A stretch of 64,000 bases of DNA. Source: Bifidobacterium biavatii DSM 23969. Its GTDB lineage: Bacteria; Actinomycetota; Actinomycetes; Actinomycetales; Bifidobacteriaceae. The notes under the pieces were generated by a model that was not told the DNA's origin, made no database searches, and saw nothing but the letters and a program-made list of their open reading frames with translations. Positions 43,177-51,472 of the stretch are shown here, in pieces. A program made the position numbers and the translations under genes. The stretch's first letter is position 1. Each line of letters opens with the position of its first letter. The stretch spans positions 62,001-126,000 of the forward strand of contig NZ_JGYN01000002.1 in assembly GCF_000741165.1 (NCBI RefSeq). The letters are read 5' to 3'.

Positions 43177-44277
43177 ATGGCTGAGAACGACAAGAATCCC
43201 TCCCCCGCGACGCTGATGGACGTCGCCAATCAGGCCGGCGTGTCCATCGCGACCGCGTCCCGCGTGCTCAACGGCAGCGCGCGCAAGGTGCGCAACGAAT
43301 CGTACGTGAAAGTCATGGAGGCCGCCACCAAGCTCAACTATCGGCCAAACGCCTACGCGCAGGCCGTCGCCAAGGGCACCGCGCCGAACATCGTGCTGCT
43401 CGTCTCCGACATCTCCGATCCGTACTTCGCGGCCGTCTCGCAAGGCGTTGTCAAGGCCGCCGGCGAGCAGGGCGTGTCCGTGACCATCGGCGTCGCGCCG
43501 GACGCCAAATCCGAGCTCGAGGCCGTGCGCAAGGCGACAGCAACCCGGCCGCGCGGCATCATCATCTCCGAGAGCGAACGCATCGACTCGCCCGAACGCG
43601 CCCAGCTCGAAGCCGAACTCAAGCGCTACGAGGCGGCCGGAGGACGGGCCGTGTTCATTCTCAACCGCAACCTGCCGTTCCCCGCGGTCGATGTGGCGAA
43701 CGAAGTCGGCGCGCGCGCCATCGCCAAGCTCATCGTCGACTCGGGCTACCGACGCCCCGCCATTTTGAAGGGCGACGACAACTACCGCTCGTCCAAGGAG
43801 CGCCTCGCCGGCGTGATGGCCGTGTTTGACAAGGCCGGCATCACGGTCGACCCGAAGGCCGTGGCGAACGGCCGGTTCAGCCGCACCGAAGGCTACGCGG
43901 CGATCATGCAGCTGGCACGGCTCGGCCGACTCACAGCGGCAGGCGGCGCGAACGCAGCCTATGACGGCACCGGCGTGGACTGCGTGGTCGCGCTCAACGA
44001 CGTGATGGCAATCGGCGCGATGAGCGCGCTGCGCGCCAACGGCATCGAACCAGGCGCGGACATGGGCGTCACCGGCTTCGGCGACATCCCCTATTCGGCC
44101 GACGTGCACCCGTCGCTGACCACTGTGCACCTGCCGCTGACCGAAATGGGCCAGGCCGCCGTCGACCGCGTGCTGTCCCCTGCCGAGGGCGATTCCTCGT
44201 CCGACGACAACAACCGCCTCATCTTCGTGCAGAGTGCGCCCGACATCGTCCTGCGTGAATCCCTCCCCCGCCGATAG
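43177..44277 (+). CDS. LacI-family regulator, probable controller of the AAGCGCTT-type operators
   Basis: A 366-residue LacI-family protein. The helix-turn-helix is TLMDVANQAGVSIATASRVL (about residues 10-29), followed by a hinge with NYRPNAYAQAV. The ligand domain starts near residue 66. It is the only LacI gene flanked directly by AAGCGCTT-type sites. These sites also precede the redox module, both hydroxyacid dehydrogenases, kdgK/eda, GH28, GH36, the membrane protein, the first binding protein, the permeases and the DUF4432 gene. It may therefore be the master regulator of the whole island. The effector could be a keto-deoxy sugar acid; that is inference. Start ATG 43177 has AAGGA upstream; the longer frame is not used. 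Confidence 0.9.
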   Translation: MAENDKNPSPATLMDVANQAGVSIATASRVLNGSARKVRNESYVKVMEAATKLNYRPNAYAQAVAKGTAPNIVLLVSDISDPYFAAVSQGVVKAAGEQGVSVTIGVAPDAKSELEAVRKATATRPRGIIISESERIDSPERAQLEAELKRYEAAGGRAVFILNRNLPFPAVDVANEVGARAIAKLIVDSGYRRPAILKGDDNYRSSKERLAGVMAVFDKAGITVDPKAVANGRFSRTEGYAAIMQLARLGRLTAAGGANAAYDGTGVDCVVALNDVMAIGAMSALRANGIEPGADMGVTGFGDIPYSADVHPSLTTVHLPLTEMGQAAVDRVLSPAEGDSSSDDNNRLIFVQSAPDIVLRESLPRR

Positions 44278-44293
44278 GATGCCGACTCCGACG

Positions 44294-44479
44294 GTCACGC
44301 GATGGCAAAATGACCGGATTTGCCATCGCGTTTTTCGCGCGGCATCTTGATTTCACGATTTCTCCATGCTTTTCGCGCTTTTCACGGTCACGGGATGGCT
44401 CCTGATGCGATAACTGCCATTGCGTGACCTCGCAGCCAGTCACGCAATGGAAATAACGGGGATTATGCCATCGCGTGAC
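44294..44479. repeat. Cluster B: three 41-bp palindromic units
   Basis: Units at 44294-44334 (right arm ending GCGTTTT), 44387-44428 (42 bp) and 44439-44479. Spacings are 93 and 52 bp. Same arms as cluster A. They lie between the convergent LacI and eda genes. The rest of the 509-bp gap holds the terminator at 44594-44647 and no gene. Confidence 0.82.
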
Positions 44480-44593
44480 CAGGCATCACCCGGTGCTGAT
44501 TCGACGCGCGGCATAACACGCGCCTGCAGCCATGTCGCACGCACTTGCAGCACGCACTTGCCGGTCATGCGTCATAAAACCGGTCATGCATCA

Positions 44594-44647
44594 TAAAAAA
44601 AAAAATGAGGGGGCTGCCCGCTATTGGCGAACGGGCAGCCCCCTCAT
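44594..44647 (-). terminator. Strong Rho-independent terminator of the kdgK-eda genes
   Basis: Perfect arms TGAGGGGGCTGCCCG (44606-44620) and its complement (44632-44646). On the minus strand they are followed by eleven T (44605-44595). It lies about 140 bp after the eda stop. Confidence 0.92.
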
Positions 44648-44786
44648 GCAGGAGGAAGGAGTTCAGGGGTAAGTATTGTTTGGGCCGATGAGCCAATCAC
44701 CCGCGCATTAGTGCCGGGCAATCCGCAGGATCAGCCGTATCAGTGGCCGGTCATTGACAGTCGGCCACCGGGATCCGCCTGTGGAA

Positions 44787-45452
44787 TCAGGCGTTGGCCT
44801 TGGCGGCGATGATCGGCTCGACGATGGCGCGCGCGTCCTTGCAGGCCTGCGCGACGGCATCCCAGTCGTGCGCCTTCTGCGCGGCGGACGGCACCGGGAA
44901 CGAGCCGCCGATGGCGAACACGTTCTTGAGCGCGATGTAGTCGGCCGCGTTCTTCAGGCTCACGCCGCCGGTCGGCAGGAACTTCATCTCGGCGAACGGT
45001 CCGTTGAGCGCCTTGAGGGTCTTCACGCCGCCGTAGGCCTCGGCCGGGAAGAACTTCACGTAGCGCAGGCCCTTCTGATACGCCTTGTCCACGTCGGACG
45101 GGACGGCGGTGCCGGGCAGGATGAGGATGTCGTTCTCGAGCGCGTAGTCGACGATCGCCTCGGTGAACGCCGGGGTGACCAGGCCCTTGCAGCCGGCCTC
45201 GATCGACGCCTTGGCCTGCTCGACCGTGTGCACGGTGCCGGCCACGAGCGTGACACCCGGAACCTCGTCGCGGATGCGCTTCATGCCTTCGATCGCGTAC
45301 GGGGAACGGAAGGTGACCTCGGCAACCGGCACGCCGCCGCGCTCGAGGGCCTGTGCCAGCGGCACGGCCTCCTCGACGGAGTGCAGGGTGACCAGCGGGA
45401 CGACGCCCAGCTGCTCGAGGTAGTGAAGCTCCTGATCGTTCTTGTCGCTCAT
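44787..45452 (-). CDS. eda: 2-keto-3-deoxy-6-phosphogluconate (KDPG) aldolase
   Basis: A 221-residue class I aldolase splitting KDPG into pyruvate and glyceraldehyde 3-phosphate. Glu45 (VAEVTFRS) and the Schiff-base Lys133 (YVKFFPAE) fall at the same numbers as in the E. coli enzyme. The phosphate site GGSFP near residues 176-180 is present. The start at MSDKNDQ has AAAGGA nine bases upstream. It follows kdgK by 55 bp on the same strand. A KDPG/KHG dual or KDPGal aldolase is a possible alternative. In a bifidobacterium this step would be an addition to the phosphoketolase pathway. Confidence 0.93.
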   Translation of the reverse strand: MSDKNDQELHYLEQLGVVPLVTLHSVEEAVPLAQALERGGVPVAEVTFRSPYAIEGMKRIRDEVPGVTLVAGTVHTVEQAKASIEAGCKGLVTPAFTEAIVDYALENDILILPGTAVPSDVDKAYQKGLRYVKFFPAEAYGGVKTLKALNGPFAEMKFLPTGGVSLKNAADYIALKNVFAIGGSFPVPSAAQKAHDWDAVAQACKDARAIVEPIIAAKANA

Positions 45453-45507
45453 AATCATGGTTCCTTTCTGAAAGTCTTCAATCGGTTTTCCGCAGCGATC
45501 TCGCGGG

Positions 45508-46509
45508 TCACTCGGCGCGCTTGTGCGACGCGGTGAACTCGGCCAGTTCGGCCGGCGTCGGCAGGCCTTCGTTGTCGGACACGAACTGCGTCTGGATCGC
45601 GCCGAGCGCGCAGCCGCGTTCGCACGCTTCAGCCACGTTCTTGCCCTCCAGCAACGCGGAGAGCACGCCGGCGGCAAATCCGTCGCCAGCGCCGACCGTA
45701 TCGACCACGTGGTCGACGACGAATCCAGGCACGCGCGCCGCATTGCCGTTGCAGTCGGCCGCATACGCACCGCGCGGGCCGTCCTTGACGACCACGGCCT
45801 TCGCGCCGTTGTCGAGGAACGCCTTGGCGATGTCCTCGACTTTCTCCACGCCGAACAGTTCGCGGCCCTCGCCGATGCCGGGCAGCACGAGGTCGGACTG
45901 GGCGGCCAGGCGGCGCAGCGTGTCGCGCATCACGTCGGCGCTCTTCCACAGCGCCGGGCGCAGGTTCGGATCGAAGCTGACGAACATGCCGTGGCGGCGG
46001 GCCAGCTTGACGAGCTCGTGGCTGGCTTCCAGCGTGGCCTCGGACAACGGCGGCAGGATGCCGGTTAGGTGCAGCACGGTCACGTCGGCGAGCTTGCCGC
46101 TCGATTCGAGCGATTTGATGTCGTCGGCGCTGATCGTGGACGCGGCGGAATCCTTGCGGAAATAGTAGGTTTTCGGATCGCCGTGCGATTCCTTCGACTT
46201 GAACATGAAGCCGGTGTGATGGTCGGTGTCGTACGAGACCAGCGATTCGTCAAGCTGGTTGTCGTCCATGAAGTACTTGATGCGCTCGCCGAGCACGTCG
46301 TCGCCCAACTTGGTCAGGTAAAGCGGCTCGACGCCGAGACGCTTGAGACCGATCGCCACGTTCAGTTCGGCGCCGGCCACGGACGCCTGGAACACGCCCA
46401 CGCGGCTGCACGGACCCTCCGTGCCGGCGGTGAACAGGCCCATCGCCTCGCCGGAAAGCAGCACCTTGCCCGGGCGAATGCCGGGAACCTTGAAATCGTC
46501 ATTGGTCAT
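45508..46509 (-). CDS. kdgK: 2-keto-3-deoxygluconate kinase, PfkB family
   Basis: A 333-residue ribokinase-type sugar kinase. The PfkB N-terminal signature AGAELNVAIGLKRLG lies at 45-59. The C-terminal signature DTVGAGDGFAAGV starts at 270 with catalytic Asp276. The next gene is KDPG aldolase, so phosphorylation of 2-keto-3-deoxygluconate is the natural reading; a related keto-deoxy acid cannot be excluded. The start MTNDDFK has only a weak ribosome site (GGGATAGG), suggesting modest expression. An AAGCGCTT-type operator lies 66 bp upstream at 46575-46588. Confidence 0.9.
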   Translation of the reverse strand: MTNDDFKVPGIRPGKVLLSGEAMGLFTAGTEGPCSRVGVFQASVAGAELNVAIGLKRLGVEPLYLTKLGDDVLGERIKYFMDDNQLDESLVSYDTDHHTGFMFKSKESHGDPKTYYFRKDSAASTISADDIKSLESSGKLADVTVLHLTGILPPLSEATLEASHELVKLARRHGMFVSFDPNLRPALWKSADVMRDTLRRLAAQSDLVLPGIGEGRELFGVEKVEDIAKAFLDNGAKAVVVKDGPRGAYAADCNGNAARVPGFVVDHVVDTVGAGDGFAAGVLSALLEGKNVAEACERGCALGAIQTQFVSDNEGLPTPAELAEFTASHKRAE

Positions 46510-46574
46510 ACTCGTGAACCTATCCCATTTGCACGCGGGCGGACAGTTTTTTGCCGTTTGTTGCATCGGATTGC

Positions 46575-46588
46575 GGAAACCGCTTAAC
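46575..46588. promoter_or_regulatory. AAGCGCTT-type operator before kdgK
   Basis: GGAAACCGCTTAAC, two bases away from the consensus, 66 bp before the kdgK start. Confidence 0.55.
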
Positions 46589-46742
46589 GTCGGTGCACGA
46601 CGCAAACCGCGCCGCCGCCCGTCCGACCGCGATACGGCGGCATGTCGATACGAAGTCGATATGAATGAAGATAACGACGTGGCGACTCCCCTCCCCCTTC
46701 TCGCGGGGAACCGCCACGCGATTATTTGGCGGACGAGCGGAC

Positions 46743-47753
46743 TCAGCGCTCGCCGTAGTCGAGCGGCTCGCCCTTGATCATGTGGGTGAGCTCGTTGACG
46801 ACGTTCTCACCCATGGCCTGCAGCTCGCCGCCTTCGGAGCCGGCGATGTGCGGGGTGAGGATCACGTTCGGCATGTCCCACAGCGGCGAGTCCGGGCTGA
46901 GCGGCTCGTCCGGGTCTGTCACGTCGAGGATCGCGTTGATGCGGCCGGTCTTGAGCTCAGCAATCATGTCGTCGGCGTTCACCACGCCGCCTCGGGCCGA
47001 GTTGAGGAACCACGCGCCGTCCTTCATCATCTTGAAGTACTTCGCGTCGATCATGCCGTGCGTGGCGGGCAGGTTCGGCGTATGCAGCGAAACGATGTCG
47101 GACTCGCGGAACACGGTTTCCAGATCGGCCTTGATCGCACCGTAGGAGGCGGTTTCAGCCTCGTCCATCGAACGGGATTCGGCGAGCACGCGCAGACGGT
47201 AGCTCTTGAGCAGGCCCATGAGGTGGCGGCCGATGCGCGAGGACGCGGTGACGAGGCCCACGGTCTTGTGGTAGTTGCCGGCGGTCGGGAATTCGACCTC
47301 GCGGTTGATGTATTCGCGGCGATCGCGGTAGATGCGCTCGGCACGGAAGAAGTCCTTGTCGGCCATGAGGATCATAGCCATGCAGAATTCGGCGACCGGG
47401 ATGCCGTTGACGTAGCCGGAGTTGGCGCGCAGGATGCCGCGCTTCTTGGCCTCTTCGAGCGCGTCGGGGGTGAACAGCGGCCACACGTTGCCGGCCGCGG
47501 CGGCCACGCCCTTGAGGTTGGGCATCGCGGCGAGCACTTCGGCATCGATGCGGCCGTTGGGGCCCCAGCCGGAGAACACGTAGTCGGCGTCCTTGATGCG
47601 CTCGGCCACGCCCTCGGCGTGGAAGTCGGGGATGACCTCGCGGTCGACGTCGGCGACGGCTTCGAGGCGGGCCCACTGCTCGTCGTTCATGAGCTTGTTC
47701 ACGAGCTCCGGGGGCTGCATGGTGAGAATGACCTTCGGCTTTGATTCGGCCAT
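46743..47753 (-). CDS. D-isomer 2-hydroxyacid dehydrogenase-like protein (second copy)
   Basis: A 336-residue paralogue of the protein at 13650-14732. The catalytic candidates are Arg in LNSARGGVVN, Glu in DVTDPDEPLSPDSPLW and His in LTPHIAGSEG. The cofactor loop is GLVTASSRIGRH, again without the GxGxxG glycines. It lies directly upstream of kdgK on the same strand (gap 233 bp) and has its own AAGCGCTT operator (47773-47786). It probably acts on an intermediate close to 2-keto-3-deoxygluconate. Two paralogues in one island suggest two related substrates or two steps. The ribosome site is AAAGGAAGGA. Confidence 0.87.
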   Translation of the reverse strand: MAESKPKVILTMQPPELVNKLMNDEQWARLEAVADVDREVIPDFHAEGVAERIKDADYVFSGWGPNGRIDAEVLAAMPNLKGVAAAAGNVWPLFTPDALEEAKKRGILRANSGYVNGIPVAEFCMAMILMADKDFFRAERIYRDRREYINREVEFPTAGNYHKTVGLVTASSRIGRHLMGLLKSYRLRVLAESRSMDEAETASYGAIKADLETVFRESDIVSLHTPNLPATHGMIDAKYFKMMKDGAWFLNSARGGVVNADDMIAELKTGRINAILDVTDPDEPLSPDSPLWDMPNVILTPHIAGSEGGELQAMGENVVNELTHMIKGEPLDYGER

Positions 47754-47772
47754 GATATTCGTTCCTTCCTTT

Positions 47773-47786
47773 GGAAAACGCTTACC
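47773..47786. promoter_or_regulatory. AAGCGCTT-type operator before the second hydroxyacid dehydrogenase
   Basis: GGAAAACGCTTACC, 20 bp upstream of the start codon, so binding would overlap the promoter or initial transcript. Confidence 0.75.
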
Positions 47787-48022
47787 GCTGGTTTCAGTAT
47801 ATTACCACGCCAGCATGCGACACACGAGAACTCTTGCAAAAATAGGAATCTTCCCCAACTTACCCCGCGCAGACATGCTCGGCCATTGCAACTAATCCCG
47901 CAAATACAGCAAACCCTTACCGCAAGCAATCAGCGTTTACTACACCAGCTTGCCCGTTTCTTCGTATTTTGGCGCATGCGCAGAGAATGATGCCCCTCTC
48001 CGCACCGCAGCCCGCATTGGTG

Positions 48023-48497
48023 GTCACGCGATGGCAAATCACTCGATTTTTCCATCGCGTTATGGACACATCAATAGCAGAATCGCATTCCTCGCATATG
48101 AACGGTCACACGATGGTATTCGTGTGGCGATTTTCCGTCACGTGCCCGCGCGCGGAGGTCACGCGATGGAAAATCGATTGGTCGTGCCATCGCGTGACCG
48201 GGCGCACGCTCACGCGATGGCAAAGAAGATCGTTTTGCCATCTCGTGCCCTGTGAATAGGCGAAAACAGGGTCACGCGATGGAAAACAACACGATTACGC
48301 CATCGCATGACCAGTCAGATTCGGCACGCGTGGTCACGCAATGGAAACGCCTGCAGCCATGCCATCACGTGACCGGCAAACCAGCAAAAACAGGGTCACG
48401 CGATGGAAAACAGCACGATTATGCCATCGCATGAACAGCACGACCCGAAACGCATGGGCACGCGATGGAGAAAACCCGTATTTTGCCATCCTGTGAC
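48023..48497. repeat. Cluster C: eight 41-bp palindromic units, last five spaced exactly 62 bp
   Basis: Units start at 48023, 48105, 48158, 48209, 48271, 48333, 48395 and 48457, each 41 bp with arms close to GTCACGCGATGG and CCATCGCGTGAC. Spacings are 82, 53, 51, 62, 62, 62, 62. The 17-bp centres differ between units while arms and length are kept. The cluster fills most of the 825-bp gap before the AEC transporter gene; the remainder holds only the operator at 47773. Confidence 0.88.
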
Positions 48498-48578
48498 CGA
48501 ATTATGGATGGGAAAACGCCCATGACCACACAGTCGGTTTCACTCCCTATGGGGCACGGACTCGAGCGAATGCCTCGA

Positions 48579-49712
48579 TCAGAAGATGATCGCGGAGACG
48601 ACGGCCAGCGAGACGAGCGAGAACAGGGTGCTGACCAGCACGAATCCGACCGCGTATTCGGGCATGTTGTTGCGCCGCGCGGTGAACATGGCGATCGTGG
48701 TCATGGTCGGCAGACCGGCGATCACGCTGATCGTCAGGATCATGTCGTGCGTGAACGGCAGCGGCGCGACACCAGCAAGCGCACCGGACGCGGCGTTCAG
48801 CAGCGCGTACAGGGCCAGCGGGAACGCGATCATCTTCGCGAACAGGCCGACGTACAGTTCGTAGCGTCGCAGCACGGTCCACCAGCGGGTGAGCGCGAAC
48901 AGGCCGCCGAGATAGATGAGCGACATCGGCGTGGCCATGTTGCCGATCGTATGCAGCGGCTTGAGGATGATGCCGGGCACGCGCACGCCGGCGAGAATGA
49001 GCGCGAGCGCGATCATCACGCCGATGAACGCGGGGTTGACGAACCGGCGCAGCAGGCCGAGCGCATGTTCTCCGAACGTGCGCGTCGCGGGTGAGCCGGC
49101 CGCGCGACGACCGTCTGCGGACGGTGAGCGTCGCGGCGATGTGCCGGACTGATCGGAAGTAGTGGATGGCACTGCCGTCGATTCGCCGTACGAGCCGGAC
49201 GCGTCAACAGAACCGGCCGCACCAGCCCCGGCGACCGCTGCGGCAACGTTGACCGGCTCGCACAGCCAGACGCCGTACGTCCACAGCAGTGTTTGGTCGA
49301 CGATCGACATGAGCGCCACGTAGATCGCGCCCTCCTTGGGGAAGAGCGCCATGATGAGCGGAATGCCGATGAATCCGGCGTTGCCGAACACGAGCGAGGC
49401 CTGGAAGACGCGCGAACGCGAGCCGGTGAGCCGCAACGCCCATGCGAGCAGACGGAAGACGACGACCAGCAGCACGTACATGACGGCAGTCAGGAGCATC
49501 ACGCCCCAGTTGGCGGCGAGCTGCGCGCGGGTGGCGCCGTCGACGGCGTTGGCGAACACGAGCACAGGGATGAGCACGTTGAGCAGCAGCGCGCACATGC
49601 CGTCGAGCGCGGTTTTGCCGTAGAACCGCAGCCGCACGCATCCGTAGCCGACCAGCAGCATGATCAGGAATCCGACCAGCTGGCCCACCATCACTCCGAA
49701 CTGTCCCAACAT
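48579..49712 (-). CDS. AEC-family (auxin efflux carrier-like) transporter
   Basis: A 377-residue membrane protein with five helices on each side of a long central loop (about residues 160-230) rich in Ser, Gly and Arg. Family features include LNVLIPVLVFAN near residue 44 and GNAGFIGIPLIMALF near 110, with the NxGxxGxP-type motif, and a second copy SVIAGLPTMTTIAMF near the C-terminus. AEC proteins move organic acids such as malate or malonate in some bacteria; the substrate here is unknown. The start at 49712 has AAAGGAG. It follows cluster C of the 41-bp repeats. Confidence 0.88.
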   Translation of the reverse strand: MLGQFGVMVGQLVGFLIMLLVGYGCVRLRFYGKTALDGMCALLLNVLIPVLVFANAVDGATRAQLAANWGVMLLTAVMYVLLVVVFRLLAWALRLTGSRSRVFQASLVFGNAGFIGIPLIMALFPKEGAIYVALMSIVDQTLLWTYGVWLCEPVNVAAAVAGAGAAGSVDASGSYGESTAVPSTTSDQSGTSPRRSPSADGRRAAGSPATRTFGEHALGLLRRFVNPAFIGVMIALALILAGVRVPGIILKPLHTIGNMATPMSLIYLGGLFALTRWWTVLRRYELYVGLFAKMIAFPLALYALLNAASGALAGVAPLPFTHDMILTISVIAGLPTMTTIAMFTARRNNMPEYAVGFVLVSTLFSLVSLAVVSAIIF

Positions 49713-50100
49713 CCGCTCCTTTCCGTCCGCCGCGAACCATCGCAGGCCCTGCGGTATATCCGTTCCGCACATACCCGCGTACACACGCATCGCACGCACC
49801 AGCATGCGGCGACACGCACCGCCCATCGACACGCATCATGCGCAGCTCACGCCAATCCAACCGACCATGATATGCCCGCCGCGACACGCGGACGCGACAC
49901 GCCGGCTTGCGCTCAAGTGCGCTTGAGGAACGATGATGGAATCGACAACGGATGATAACGAAAACATCCGCGTGGGCCAGCACATCGGCCACCGATATCG
50001 GCGGAGTGCGGAACCCGCACGGAAGCCCGCCCCGACGCCCGCGAACGATCCGGGCTGACGGACGGCAACGCATACGCGACCAACAGACAAAGGAGCACCC
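49713..50100. other. Divergent intergenic region, nothing recognised
   Basis: A 388-bp gap between the AEC gene (leftward) and the aldo/keto reductase gene (rightward). It must carry both promoters, but I see no operator of either LacI type, no hairpin and no credible small gene. Confidence 0.5.
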
Positions 50101-51108
50101 ATGTTCGAACCCACCAACGACTACGCGCCGGCCACCACGCGCTACAACGAGATGCGCTACAACCACTGCGGCACGAGCGGCCTCAAGCTGCCAGCGATCT
50201 CGCTCGGCTTCTGGCACAACTTCGGCGACATCACGCCGTACGAGCAGATGAAGTCGCTCGTCTTCACCGCGTTCGACCACGGCATCACGCACTTCGACCT
50301 GGCCAACAACTACGGCCCGGAGCCGGGCGCTGCCGAGAAGAGCGCCGGCCGCCTCATCCACCAGTACTTCGCCAAGCACCGCGACGAGCTGATCGTCTCC
50401 ACCAAGGCCGGCTACGAGATGTGGGCCGGACCGTACGGCGACGGCGGCAGCCGCAAGTACCTGATCTCCAGCCTCGACCAGAGCCTCGAACGGCTCGGCC
50501 TCGACTACGTGGATATCTTCTACCATCACCGCCCCGACAACGAGACCCCGCTCGAGGAGACCATGGGCGCGCTCGCGCAGATCGTCGCCAGCGGCAAGGC
50601 GCTGTACGTCGGCCTGTCCAACTACGACGGCGAGCGTCTCGCCAAGGCGTCCGCGATCCTCGACGAGCTGCACGTGCCGTTCGTCATCAACCAGAACAAG
50701 TACAACATCCTCGACCGTACGGTCGAGCGCAACGGCCTCAAGGACACGGCCAAGAAGCTCGGCAAGGGCTTGATCACGTTCTGCCCGCTCGAGCAGGGCC
50801 TGCTCACCGACCGCTATCTCAACGGCATCCCGGCCGACTCGCGCGTGGCGCACGATCCTCGCTTCCTACACGAGGACAGCGTCGAACGCGTGCACAACAA
50901 GATCGTCGCGCTCAACGACATCGCGTACCAGCGCGGCCAGACGCTCGCCGAGATGTCGCTCGCATGGCTGCTGCGCGACGACACGGTGACCAGCGTGCTC
51001 GCCGGCGCGTCCAAGCCGCAGCAGATCCTCGACAACATCGGCGCGCTCAAGAACACGACATTCAGCGACGACGAGCTGGCCGCGATCGACAAGATCGCGC
51101 TCGGCTGA
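50101..51108 (+). CDS. Aldo/keto reductase, YghZ-like
   Basis: A 335-residue NADPH-dependent aldo/keto reductase. Catalytic residues are Asp66 and Tyr71 (FDLANNYGP), Lys102 (VSTKAGYEMW) and His142 (FYHHRPD). The segment EPGAAEKSAGR and the overall length resemble YghZ-type reductases that act on L-glyceraldehyde 3-phosphate and toxic aldehydes. The ribosome site is AAAGGAG. It stands alone, with a strong terminator after it (51132-51177). Confidence 0.93.
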   Translation: MFEPTNDYAPATTRYNEMRYNHCGTSGLKLPAISLGFWHNFGDITPYEQMKSLVFTAFDHGITHFDLANNYGPEPGAAEKSAGRLIHQYFAKHRDELIVSTKAGYEMWAGPYGDGGSRKYLISSLDQSLERLGLDYVDIFYHHRPDNETPLEETMGALAQIVASGKALYVGLSNYDGERLAKASAILDELHVPFVINQNKYNILDRTVERNGLKDTAKKLGKGLITFCPLEQGLLTDRYLNGIPADSRVAHDPRFLHEDSVERVHNKIVALNDIAYQRGQTLAEMSLAWLLRDDTVTSVLAGASKPQQILDNIGALKNTTFSDDELAAIDKIALG

Positions 51109-51131
51109 GACCGATACGCAACGATGGCAAT

Positions 51132-51177
51132 GACGAGACGGCGGCACGGCATGATTCGCATGTGCCGCCGTCTCGTC
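51132..51177 (+). terminator. Terminator of the aldo/keto reductase gene
   Basis: Perfect 16-bp arms (51132-51147 and 51162-51177, GACGAGACGGCGGCAC) with a 14-nt loop, 24 bp after the stop. The following stretch to 51472 shows no gene. Confidence 0.82.
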
Positions 51178-51472
51178 GTCGTGTCGCCGCGCGGACCGCG
51201 CATGTCGGACGACATGACGTGGCGATGCCGCAATCGTCGTCCCGCCAGCAGCGAGTTGACGATGACCGCCGTTGTGTGGCCACGTCACCGCCGTGCGCAT
51301 GGTCCAGTCCCGAACCGTGCGCCGAGAGCGGAACGGCGGCCTATCGTTTTGACTTCAAGTGCTCGAAGTTCCTATCGTCGTTCCCGTACGGCAACCACGG
51401 CAGCGCGGCCGGCCCGAAAAACGGTCGGCCCCGTATGGTCGCAGAGAGATTCCACGAGGAGATCAGATCACA

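Noticed and set aside
47969-48434. Short reading frames with repeated VTRW or HAMEN words as a repeat protein
   Set aside because: They are translations of the 41-bp palindromes in several frames, lack ribosome sites and change frame between units.
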